Assembly (NCBI GenBank): GCA_937872125.1
Contig: CALMNY010000349.1
Coordinates: 1 to 8,463 of the forward strand
Length of the DNA stretch: 8,463 nucleotides
Direction: 5' to 3'
Origin: an uncultured Candidatus Competibacteraceae bacterium
GTDB taxonomy: Bacteria > Pseudomonadota > Gammaproteobacteria > Competibacterales > Competibacteraceae
Part shown: piece after piece, positions 1-6,376 of the stretch
How positions within the stretch are numbered: position 1 is the stretch's first letter
Layout of the letters: the number at the start of each line of letters is the position of its first letter
Translations under genes and position numbers: made by a program
The notes under the pieces: model-generated
What the model was told of the DNA's origin: nothing
Databases searched by the model: none
The model's input: only the letters and a program-made list of their open reading frames with translations

Positions 1-2479
1 CGCCGAGGCGATGACCCAGGCCGACCCGACTCTGCACGGCCACTGGCGCGCGCATCTGGAACGGGAAATCGCCTTCCTGCGCGGTTTGGACGCCGATCAG
101 TCCCGTCACGTGGTCGCCTTGCTCGATCACGGCGCGGTAGACGGTCAACCCGCGCTGGTGCTGGAACGCTTGCAGGCCAACCTCGGCCAGTGGCTGGCGC
201 AACTGCGGCGGGAAAGTACGCCGCCGGACCTGGCGCAAATCCTCGACTGGGCTGAACAAATCCTGGATGGTCTGGACGTGGTCCATCAGGCCGGGTTCGT
301 CTACCGCGACCTGAAATTCAGCAACCTGCTGGTCGGCGCCGACGGCGCGCGGCTCAAGCTGGCTGATTTTGGCTCGCTCAAGCGCGAAGATGGCGACAAC
401 ACCCGTTCATTCATCGGTACGCCGGCCACCATGGCCCCGGAGCAGGTATTGCCCGCCCGCCAGGGGGCGGAAGGCTGTGAGTACGCGGTGGACTACCGCG
501 CTGACTACTACGCCTTGGGACTGCTGCTGTTCGCCCTGCTCACCGAGCAGCCGACTACCGCGGCTCAGCGCCGGCTCGGCCAGTTGTTGACCCTGTACGG
601 TCAGGAAGGCGCGGGTCAGCACGGCGCAGACCTGGGCGGTCTGGACGATGAGGAGCGGGCTTTGCTGCGGCGCTCCATCGAATTCTGGACCGTGCCAGCG
701 CGGCCAGAGCAGGACAGCGGGACCGCCGCGTTACTGGTTAACCTCACCGAGCGATTGCTGGCCCGCGATCCAGCCGCTCGCCCGGCCGACAGCCTGGAAA
801 TCCGTGCGGCGCTGGATGCGGCGCGGGTCAACCTGTTCGCCGCGCCGACCCTGACGCCCGACTGGATCGCGCCGCCGCCCACTGCCGAACCGCCAAACTG
901 GCATCCCCGACGCCCCACCCGACCCGTGTTACGACCCTGGCGCCGGTGGGCGCTGCTGGCGAGTGCAGCCAGCCTGGCCGGCGTCGTGGCCTGGGCCATC
1001 GTTCGCCCGACCAGTGAGGTCGGTCCGGATCAGGCTGAACCGCTGAGCGCTGTCATCGCACCCCCGACCGCTGACCTCGCCAAACCCGCACCGTCGGCAA
1101 CGCCCACGGGAGAACCGGCCCCGCCTTTAGCGGCTCCCCCGGCGTTGCCCCTCGCGCCGCCCGAACGGCCAGCGACTGCTGACGCGCCCGCCGTGAAACC
1201 GCCCGAACGGGCAAACGACGCCCCCGTGGTTGAGACCCTCGAATCGCCAGTCGCCCCCACTGCGCCTGTAGCCGAGATGGCTGAACCGTCCGCAACCCCC
1301 GCCACGCCCGTAGCCGAAGCACCCGAACCGCCAGCGCCCCCCACTGCACCGGCGGCGGAAACGCTTCAACCGGTAGAAACGCCTCTCCCGCCGGCCCGGA
1401 TCGCCCCCGCTGAACCCCGGCCCGCGACCAAACCTGCGCCTTCAACCAAACCAAGAGCGGTGGTCGCTACGCCGCGCCCATCCGCTCCGACCGCCGCCGT
1501 ACAACCGCGTCTGCCGGTCCGCGCCAAACCGGCCGCCAGCCCCGCACCCGCCAAGACACTTCCTGCCCCAGCGGTCGCCGCCGACCGACCCGCAGCGGTC
1601 GAACGATCCACCGCCAGCATGCGCCCGGCCCCGGTTGAACGGCCTGCGGTCGTAGAACGCCCCTCTGGCGCGCCGGTTCCTGTTCCCCGGATCGCCAAAC
1701 CGACTCCACCGCTACCCGCGCCCGCTGCGCCCGAACCGCCACAACGTTCCTCGGCTCCTGTCCGGGTTACTCCCCGTGAGAGCCGCTCATCCAGGCCGGT
1801 CGTCCAGGCGCGGCCTGCACCCAGCGTCGCCGCACGCCCTGTGGCAACCTCAAAACCGATTTCCAAACCTGCCGGCCCGGCCACGCGCACTGAACCACCC
1901 AACCGGGTCGCGGTGCGTCAGGAACCACCGCCCGTTCTGCCGCCGATCAAATTGGAATCCCGTCCGGAACCCGCGCCCACTCTGCCGCCGATCAAGCTGG
2001 AATCCCGTCCGCAATCCCCACCACCGGCGCCGCCGCCTATCGAGTTGGTCAGCCGGTCCGGCGCCACCGCGCCGGCCACGCGCCCGGCGCCTACCGTAGC
2101 GCGCACCGAACCCAAACCCAAACCATCTGCCTCTTCGTCAGCCCCCGCACCCGCACGAGCCGCCGATCCGATCACCCAGTTGCGGGACGATGCTGGCCGC
2201 GCTGCCGCCGAATTTGGCAACCTGGTCAGCCACACCAGCACCACGGTTAGCAAGGAGGTCAAACGCGGCCTGGAAGCCGCCGACCAAACCGTGGGGCGCT
2301 GGACCGGGCGTTGCCGACCGGCGGATGGCTGCCCGGAGGTTCGGGTCGAACGCCGCGACCGCTGGTCGGACCACCGCCGCAACCCTGCGGCCGCTCCGCC
2401 GGAACCCCCGACGCGATATAACCCGGATGACGGGTTTGCCAAACCGCCGCCGCGCCCGTACCGCGAGGATTACCGCTGA
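1..2479 (+). CDS. Membrane-anchored Ser/Thr protein kinase with long Pro/Ala-rich exported tail (5' partial)
   Basis: Hanks-type Ser/Thr kinase that phosphorylates proteins in the cytoplasm. Residues are numbered from the first in-window Met (base 11). The frame is open from base 2, and the Gly-rich loop and ATP-binding Lys are absent, so the real start lies off the window. Visible motifs are a helix-C Glu (about E19, in LEREIAFL), the catalytic loop YRDLKFSN (98-105, D100 catalytic, N105), DFG (119-121), APE (142-144), the helix-F Asp D165 and subdomain XI near 250-260. One transmembrane helix spans about 313-331, preceded by an Arg-rich stretch, which predicts a cytoplasmic kinase and an exported tail. 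Residues 335-715 are Pro/Ala-rich with tandem repeats and no Cys. After that come a helical, charged segment (about 716-765) and a CRPADGC pair (768/774). There are no PASTA repeats. The gene converges on the HTH gene with a 10-bp overlap. Kinase identity is confident; substrate and signal are unknown. Confidence 0.9.
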   Translation, partial: AEAMTQADPTLHGHWRAHLEREIAFLRGLDADQSRHVVALLDHGAVDGQPALVLERLQANLGQWLAQLRRESTPPDLAQILDWAEQILDGLDVVHQAGFVYRDLKFSNLLVGADGARLKLADFGSLKREDGDNTRSFIGTPATMAPEQVLPARQGAEGCEYAVDYRADYYALGLLLFALLTEQPTTAAQRRLGQLLTLYGQEGAGQHGADLGGLDDEERALLRRSIEFWTVPARPEQDSGTAALLVNLTERLLARDPAARPADSLEIRAALDAARVNLFAAPTLTPDWIAPPPTAEPPNWHPRRPTRPVLRPWRRWALLASAASLAGVVAWAIVRPTSEVGPDQAEPLSAVIAPPTADLAKPAPSATPTGEPAPPLAAPPALPLAPPERPATADAPAVKPPERANDAPVVETLESPVAPTAPVAEMAEPSATPATPVAEAPEPPAPPTAPAAETLQPVETPLPPARIAPAEPRPATKPAPSTKPRAVVATPRPSAPTAAVQPRLPVRAKPAASPAPAKTLPAPAVAADRPAAVERSTASMRPAPVERPAVVERPSGAPVPVPRIAKPTPPLPAPAAPEPPQRSSAPVRVTPRESRSSRPVVQARPAPSVAARPVATSKPISKPAGPATRTEPPNRVAVRQEPPPVLPPIKLESRPEPAPTLPPIKLESRPQSPPPAPPPIELVSRSGATAPATRPAPTVARTEPKPKPSASSSAPAPARAADPITQLRDDAGRAAAEFGNLVSHTSTTVSKEVKRGLEAADQTVGRWTGRCRPADGCPEVRVERRDRWSDHRRNPAAAPPEPPTRYNPDDGFAKPPPRPYREDYR
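947..1003 (+). other. Predicted transmembrane helix of the kinase
   Basis: This stretch encodes residues 313-331 of the kinase, a run of Trp, Ala, Leu, Val and Ile with no charged residue. It is flanked by RPWRR on the N-terminal side and by R332 on the other. The positive-inside rule places the catalytic domain in the cytoplasm and the Pro-rich tail outside the inner membrane. Confidence 0.8.
1226..1393 (+). repeat. Four tandem 42-bp (14-residue) degenerate repeats in the kinase tail
   Basis: Four consecutive in-frame 14-residue units begin at bases 1226, 1268, 1310 and 1352: VVETLESPVAPTAP, VAEMAEPSATPATP, VAEAPEPPAPPTAP and AAETLQPVETPLPP. The shared pattern is two small hydrophobic residues, Glu, two variable residues, Glu or Gln, a Pro-rich run and a terminal Pro. 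Units 2 and 3 are the most alike. Spacing is exact, with no insertion between units, which suggests past tandem duplication followed by divergence. Confidence 0.75.
1937..2056 (+). repeat. Three 45-48-bp repeats encoding LPPIKLESRP-type units
   Basis: The decapeptide LPPIKLESRP is encoded at base 1937 and again, unchanged, at 1982 (period 45 bp). A diverged third copy, PPPIELVSRS, starts at 2030 (period 48 bp). The first two DNA copies are nearly identical, which points to recent duplication. The unit lies near the C-terminal end of the kinase's Pro-rich tail. Confidence 0.75.
2420..2436 (-). terminator. Weak candidate terminator hairpin for the HTH/DUF72 transcript
   Basis: A perfect 6-bp stem, AACCCG (2420-2425) against CGGGTT (2431-2436), encloses a 5-base loop. 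Read on the minus strand it lies about 33 bases past the HTH stop codon and is followed by TATATCG, not a proper U-run. It sits inside the kinase coding sequence, so chance is a real possibility. Confidence 0.25.
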
Positions 2480-3207
2480 ATTTCGGTGCTCTCGGTTGCT
2501 GCGCCGCTGTCCAGGCCTTCCTGGACGGCGACCAGGCGCAGAGCCATCTCGAACGCCTGCTGGGTAAACGCCAGCACCTCGGCAAACCCCGGGTCCGATA
2601 ACGACCGGGCGATGTCGTGGCCCCGATAGATGTTGATGAACTGGCGTTCGCGTTCGTAGTGCAGCGATAGCCGGCCCATGCCCCAGTCCTCCAGGATTTG
2701 CCAGAGTTCGGGCCGGTACGTCCGGGCCAGCCGCATAGCGACCGGTACCGGATCGCGTCGGGCCAGCATCGCCGCCAGCCGCAGAATCAGATCGAACGAC
2801 AACGCCGCCGTGCCTTTCTCCACACCCGCCAGCAACGAGTGATCCTTCAGGTCCAGCGCGGCGTTGAGATCGTCCAGGGTCAGACCGGCCACCAGCCGCA
2901 GATCGCGCAGGTATTCACCGGTTTCCTTCATCGCCTCCGCCTGCTCGGGACTGAGCAGCAGCGCCTTGCCGACCCGCCATGGCGTTTCGGCGGTTTTCGT
3001 CACCTTGCGCAGGGTATCAGTCACGGTGTCCGCCACCGCACCGGGCAGCCGGGTCAGCCGCCCCACCAGTGAGGGCGTTTCGGTGACCGGTACGGGCGTG
3101 GTTGGTACGGGCGGCGGCGCAGGTTCGACCGCTTTCGGTTTGGCCGATGATTTCGGTTTCGCAGTTTTGCTGCGCGGGGGTTTAACGGGAGGCTGTTCGC
3201 TGCTCAT
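2470..3207 (-). CDS. Helix-turn-helix (XRE-like) protein with Lys/Pro-rich N-terminus
   Basis: This 245-residue protein has one recognisable XRE-like helix-turn-helix at about residues 99-150. The clearest pieces are LRDLRLVAGLTLDDLNAAL, then a turn and VEKGTAALSFDLILRLAAML, which resembles the 'leaves-single-out' pattern of Cro/CI-type domains. Residues 1-45 are disordered, Lys- and Pro-rich. Residues 46-82 look like an amphipathic helix. The C-terminal third (about 160-232) is helical with conserved-looking Trp, Tyr and Arg residues such as ELWQILEDWG and RERQFINIYR. It is probably DNA-binding, but the non-HTH parts could make it a structural or partner protein instead. Its ATG overlaps the DUF72 stop as ATGA, so translation is probably coupled, and GAGAG just upstream may help. 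It ends 10 bp inside the kinase gene on the opposite strand. Target unknown. Confidence 0.8.
   Translation of the reverse strand: MSSEQPPVKPPRSKTAKPKSSAKPKAVEPAPPPVPTTPVPVTETPSLVGRLTRLPGAVADTVTDTLRKVTKTAETPWRVGKALLLSPEQAEAMKETGEYLRDLRLVAGLTLDDLNAALDLKDHSLLAGVEKGTAALSFDLILRLAAMLARRDPVPVAMRLARTYRPELWQILEDWGMGRLSLHYERERQFINIYRGHDIARSLSDPGFAEVLAFTQQAFEMALRLVAVQEGLDSGAATESTEIQR
3204..3207 (-). other. ATGA stop/start overlap coupling DUF72 and HTH genes
   Basis: On the minus strand the four bases ATGA contain the start codon of the HTH gene (3207-3205) and the TGA stop of the DUF72 gene (3206-3204). This arrangement usually means termination-reinitiation, so the two proteins are expected to be made from one mRNA. 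Confidence 0.85.
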
Positions 3208-4109
3208 CGCAATCTCTCTGATGGTGGCTTGAACGGATCGCTATGCACCGCGTCGCTCCGCGATTCGGAGGGCCAGGGCGGCAACGGTCCCAATGCGGGA
3301 CAGCGGGCGCGCAGCAATTCATGAACCCGGCGGGCCAGTCGGGGCGCCTGACGGTTGTTGGGCGTGTGGGCGAAAAAATAGGGTTCCCGGCCCTCGCTCA
3401 GCCACAGCGCCAGCTTGTCGAGCCACGGCGCCAGAAACGGCAGGTTCGCCTCCACGTCGGGATGGCCGATGTAGCGGATGAACGGGCGCGATCCCAGGCT
3501 GATGGCGTGGACCGGCAGGCGCGGTTTTTTGCCTTGCGCAGTTTGCGTCTCGGGATCGACGGGATCGGCGGCGAACAGGGCGCGGCTGTCCAGCATCACC
3601 CGGTCAATGCCCAGATCGAACAGCAACCGGTTCAGTTGCCGTTCTTCTTCACCCTTGGCGAAGAAGGCGCGATGCCGCACTTCCACCGCGTATTGAAATT
3701 CCTGGGGCAGTCCAGCGAGATAATCGCGCAGCGCCGGCAGATCGCCCGGCCCGAAACTGGGCGGCAATTGCAGAAAACTGGGCCCCAGCTTGCCCGCTTC
3801 CGCCAACGGCGCCAGCCGCTCCAGAAACGCCGTCGTCTCCGCCGCGACGGCGCGCAACCGCTGTTCGTGGCTGATAACGCGCGGGAACTTGAAGCAGAAC
3901 CGGAATCCCGGCGCGGCTGCTTCCCGCCAGCGGGTGACTGTTTCCAGCTTGGGCAGCCCGTAAAAGCAGTTGTTGCCCTCAACCGTATCGAACGCCGCCG
4001 AATACTGGCGCAGGAAATCGCCGGGTTTGGTTCCAGCGGCGAATAATCCCCCGATCCAGTCGCGATTGCTCCAGACCGGGCAGCCGAGGTGAAAAGGCGC
4101 GAAAGTCAT
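3204..4109 (-). CDS. DUF72 family (YecE-like) protein
   Basis: This 301-residue protein matches the DUF72/YecE family throughout, a TIM-barrel-like family of uncertain biochemical role. Family landmarks in order are GCPVWSN (9-15), the VEGNNCFYGLP strand (43-53), FCFKFPRVISHE (71-82), LGPSFLQLPPSF (108-119), AVEVRHRAFF (141-150), DSRALF (174-179), FIRYIGHP (210-217) and YFFAHTPNN (244-252). Length is in the usual range, with about 30 extra Pro/Ser-rich residues at the C-terminus. The start at 4109 is the first in-frame ATG before the LGCPVW strand; I see no strong Shine-Dalgarno there. It is the first gene of a two-gene unit with the HTH gene, and its TGA overlaps the next ATG. No specific substrate can be assigned. 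Confidence 0.92.
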   Translation of the reverse strand: MTFAPFHLGCPVWSNRDWIGGLFAAGTKPGDFLRQYSAAFDTVEGNNCFYGLPKLETVTRWREAAAPGFRFCFKFPRVISHEQRLRAVAAETTAFLERLAPLAEAGKLGPSFLQLPPSFGPGDLPALRDYLAGLPQEFQYAVEVRHRAFFAKGEEERQLNRLLFDLGIDRVMLDSRALFAADPVDPETQTAQGKKPRLPVHAISLGSRPFIRYIGHPDVEANLPFLAPWLDKLALWLSEGREPYFFAHTPNNRQAPRLARRVHELLRARCPALGPLPPWPSESRSDAVHSDPFKPPSERLR

Positions 4110-4211
4110 GGGCAGAGACTACACAAAAACCTGCCGCTCGCCTACGAGAATAGGGGACCGGTAGAGAAGCGCAGGATGATGGCGTAGTTGCGGTACATAA
4201 CTATCACGCCG

Positions 4212-4253
4212 AAAAAATCCCCCGCCGCCGGCTGGAAAGCCTGCGACGGGGGA
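4212..4253 (-). terminator. Intrinsic terminator downstream of the acyl-CoA dehydrogenase gene
   Basis: Read on the minus strand, a hairpin starts 36 bases after the stop codon. Outer arms TCCCCCG (4253-4247 read in reverse complement) and CGGGGGA pair perfectly over 7 bp. A 5/5 internal loop follows, then an inner GGCT/AGCC stem with a 4-base loop. A run of six T residues (complement of 4212-4217) follows directly. GC-rich stem plus U-run is the classical Rho-independent form. Confidence 0.85.
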
Positions 4254-4289
4254 AGAGCCAGGGGGAAGTCGGCTAGAAAACAGTCAGAT

Positions 4290-6092
4290 TCAGAACGCGT
4301 CGGCGGGCAACGTCATCAGCGAATCGGCGCCGGCCTGCAGCTTGGCCAGATGAGCCATCGTCTCCGGCAGCATCTTCTCCATGAAGAACTCGGCGCACAC
4401 CAGCTTGTGCTGGTAGAACGCGCGGTCGAAGCTGTCGTCGTCCGGGTTGGAAAGCTGGTTCTCGCAGATGCGCGCCACCTGCGCCCACTGATAGCCCAGC
4501 GTCACCAGCGCCATCATGTACAAATAATCCATGGACACCGCACCGCCGTTGTCCGGGTTGGAAATGGCGTGCTGCATCAACCACTGGGTCGCCTCGACCA
4601 GCCGTTCCAGCGCCTCGGTCAGCGGCTTGACGAAGGGCGACAGCGCGGCGTTGTCCTCGTACTTCTCGCAGAACTCGCCGATCACGGCGAACAGCAACTG
4701 AATCGCCCGGCCCTTGTTAGCCGGCAGCTTGCGGCCGATCAGGTCCAGCGCCTGGATGCCGTTGGCGCCTTCGTAAATCTGGGCGATGCGGGCGTCGCGC
4801 ACGAACTGCTCCATGCCCCACTCGGCGATGTAGCCGTGACCGCCGAAGCATTGCAGGCACAGATTGGCGGAGGTGAAGCCCATGTCGGTGAAATAGGCCT
4901 TCATCACCGGGGTCAGCAGGCCCAGCAAATCCTCGGCCTTGCGCCGCGTTTCCTCATCGGGATGCTTGCGGGTGACGTCCACCATCAGGCCCGCCCAGCC
5001 AGCCAGCGCCCGCGCGCCTTCCTGGAACACCCGAACCGTCATCAGCATCCGGCGGATGTCGGGGTGCACGATGATCGGATCCGCCGGCTTGTCGGGGAAC
5101 TTCGCGCCCCGCAGCGAACGGCCCTGCACCCGGTCTTTGCAGTAGGCGACAGCGTTCTGATAGGCCACCTCGGCCTGGCTGACGCCCTGCACCGCCACGC
5201 CCAGCCGGGCCGCATTCATCATGATGAACATGGTCCGCAGGCCCTTGTGCTCTTCGCCGAGCAGGTAGCCGACCGCGCCATCGTAGTTCATCACGCAGGT
5301 GGAGTTGCTGTGGATGCCCATCTTCTCCTCGATGGAGCCGCAACTCACGCCGTTGCGGTCGCCGAGGCTGCCATCCGGATTGACCAGGAACTTGGGCACG
5401 ATGAACAGGCTGATGCCCTTGACCCCTTCCGGACCGCCCGGAATCTTGGCCAGCACCAGGTGAATGATATTTTCAGTCAGATCATGCTCGCCGGCGGAGA
5501 TGAAAATCTTGGTGCCGGTGATGCGGTAGGTGCCATCGGACTGCGGCTCGGCCTTGGTGCGCAGCAGGCCCAGATCGGTGCCGCAATGCGGCTCGGTCAG
5601 GTTCATGGTGCCGCTCCACTGGCCGGCGATCATCCGGGGCAGGTAGAGCGCCTTCTGCTCGTCGGTGCCGCCGATTTCAATCGCTTCAATGGCGCCGCTG
5701 GTCAGACCGGGATACATGGTGAAGGCCATGTTGGCCGACGCCATCATTTCGTTCACCATCAATCCCAGCACGTAGGGCAAACCCTGGCCGCCGTGATGCG
5801 GGTCGCCGATCAGCCCGGTCCAGCCGCCTTCGATCAGGGCCTTGTAGGCCTCCTTGTACCCGGTCGGGGTGGTGACCTTGCCATTTTCCAGCCGGCAGCC
5901 TTCCCGGTCGCCGCTCTTGTTCAGCGGCTGCAACACTTCCTGGCTGATCTGGGCCGCGCCTTCCAGAATGGCGGCGACGGTTTCCGGGGTGGCCTCGTCG
6001 AAACCGGCCAGCACCCCTTGATAACGCTCGATCTTGAGCAATTCGTGCAAAATGAACTGAATGTCGCGGACGGGGGCGGTATAGCTGGGCAT
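4290..6092 (-). CDS. Acyl-CoA dehydrogenase, 600-residue family with C-terminal extension (DmdC/FadE-like)
   Basis: FAD-dependent enzyme introducing the alpha,beta double bond into an acyl-CoA, passing electrons to electron-transfer flavoprotein. The 600 residues fit the long ACAD subfamily: a short N-terminal domain starting MPSYTAPVRDIQFILHE, an alpha-helical domain to about 160, a beta domain with the FAD signature LTEPHCGTDLG (165-175), and a C-terminal helical domain with QCFGGHGYIAE (414-424) and IYEGANGIQ (439-447). E441 is the predicted catalytic base by analogy with the IYEG Glu of medium-chain enzymes. Residues from about 470 form the extra C-terminal domain of this subfamily. The reading frame extends 46 residues further upstream, but AGGA sits 8 bases before the ATG at 6092 and the family starts there. 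Related proteins include 3-methylmercaptopropionyl-CoA dehydrogenase, so chain length or substrate cannot be fixed. It appears monocistronic, ending at the terminator at 4212-4253. Confidence 0.95.
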   Translation of the reverse strand: MPSYTAPVRDIQFILHELLKIERYQGVLAGFDEATPETVAAILEGAAQISQEVLQPLNKSGDREGCRLENGKVTTPTGYKEAYKALIEGGWTGLIGDPHHGGQGLPYVLGLMVNEMMASANMAFTMYPGLTSGAIEAIEIGGTDEQKALYLPRMIAGQWSGTMNLTEPHCGTDLGLLRTKAEPQSDGTYRITGTKIFISAGEHDLTENIIHLVLAKIPGGPEGVKGISLFIVPKFLVNPDGSLGDRNGVSCGSIEEKMGIHSNSTCVMNYDGAVGYLLGEEHKGLRTMFIMMNAARLGVAVQGVSQAEVAYQNAVAYCKDRVQGRSLRGAKFPDKPADPIIVHPDIRRMLMTVRVFQEGARALAGWAGLMVDVTRKHPDEETRRKAEDLLGLLTPVMKAYFTDMGFTSANLCLQCFGGHGYIAEWGMEQFVRDARIAQIYEGANGIQALDLIGRKLPANKGRAIQLLFAVIGEFCEKYEDNAALSPFVKPLTEALERLVEATQWLMQHAISNPDNGGAVSMDYLYMMALVTLGYQWAQVARICENQLSNPDDDSFDRAFYQHKLVCAEFFMEKMLPETMAHLAKLQAGADSLMTLPADAF

Positions 6093-6376
6093 GGGTGTAA
6101 TCCTGAGTTGTATTGGGTAACGTTTTCCGAACCGCCCAAGGGGCGATTCGCTGATTGGGAATCTGGCGCCGAATTTGTGGTCTCGACCAGTCCTTAGCAA
6201 GACTTGGCCCTTCAGCGACGGCACAGCCATGCGGCCGGCGCTTTAAGAGATTATCTTTTTATTTCAATAACCTATGGACACGCCGCGCCATGATTGAGAG
6301 AATAACCACAAAAATTAGAATAAACACCCTAAATTTGTTAAATTTTTCCACGGATTCAACATATTGCACTGCAACA
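6093..6376. other. Non-coding spacer, AT-rich in 6241-6376; probable upstream region of the acyl-CoA dehydrogenase gene
   Basis: I see no convincing gene here. Bases 6241-6376 are conspicuously AT-rich compared with the GC-rich genes on either side. They contain AAATTT-GTT-AAATTT (6331-6345), an AAAAATT/AATTTTT pair (6310-6316 and 6341-6347) and the palindrome TTGCA-C-TGCAA (6364-6374). Nearer the gene is TTGGG-N17-CCCAA (6113-6139). The dehydrogenase promoter must lie in this region or upstream read-through must supply it. I could not pick a -35/-10 pair with confidence, nor a U-tailed terminator for the MFS gene. Confidence 0.5.
6101..6104 (-). promoter_or_regulatory. Shine-Dalgarno AGGA deciding the acyl-CoA dehydrogenase start
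   Basis: AGGA on the minus strand lies 8 bases upstream of the ATG at 6092-6090. The upstream in-frame ATG at 6230 would add 46 residues with no family resemblance, so this site supports the shorter protein. Confidence 0.7.

Noticed and set aside
1226..2056. Repeats in the kinase tail considered as a CRISPR array or DNA-level repeat element
   Set aside because: The units are in frame, directly abutting, diverged at DNA level and translate into a regular Pro-rich pattern, so they are protein repeats.
616..2442. Several minus-strand and alternative-frame open frames opposite the kinase gene (e.g. 1366-1902, 1918-2442)
   Set aside because: Their translations are Gly/Arg/Ala-rich low complexity, the expected antisense product of Pro/Ala codons. 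The kinase frame has clear catalytic motifs.
3243..4046. Plus-strand 267-codon frame opposite DUF72
   Set aside because: Gln/Arg-rich translation without a family match; DUF72 on the other strand has family motifs along its whole length.
4188..6197. 669-codon open frame on the plus strand, antisense to the acyl-CoA dehydrogenase gene
   Set aside because: It needs a TTG start, is His/Gln/Gly/Ala-rich with no recognisable domain, and mirrors the codon phase of a clear enzyme gene. High-GC genes commonly leave such open antisense frames.
6093..6230. N-terminal 46-residue extension of the acyl-CoA dehydrogenase
   Set aside because: The extension has no family similarity, and a good AGGA plus the family-typical MPSYTAP start are present at 6092.
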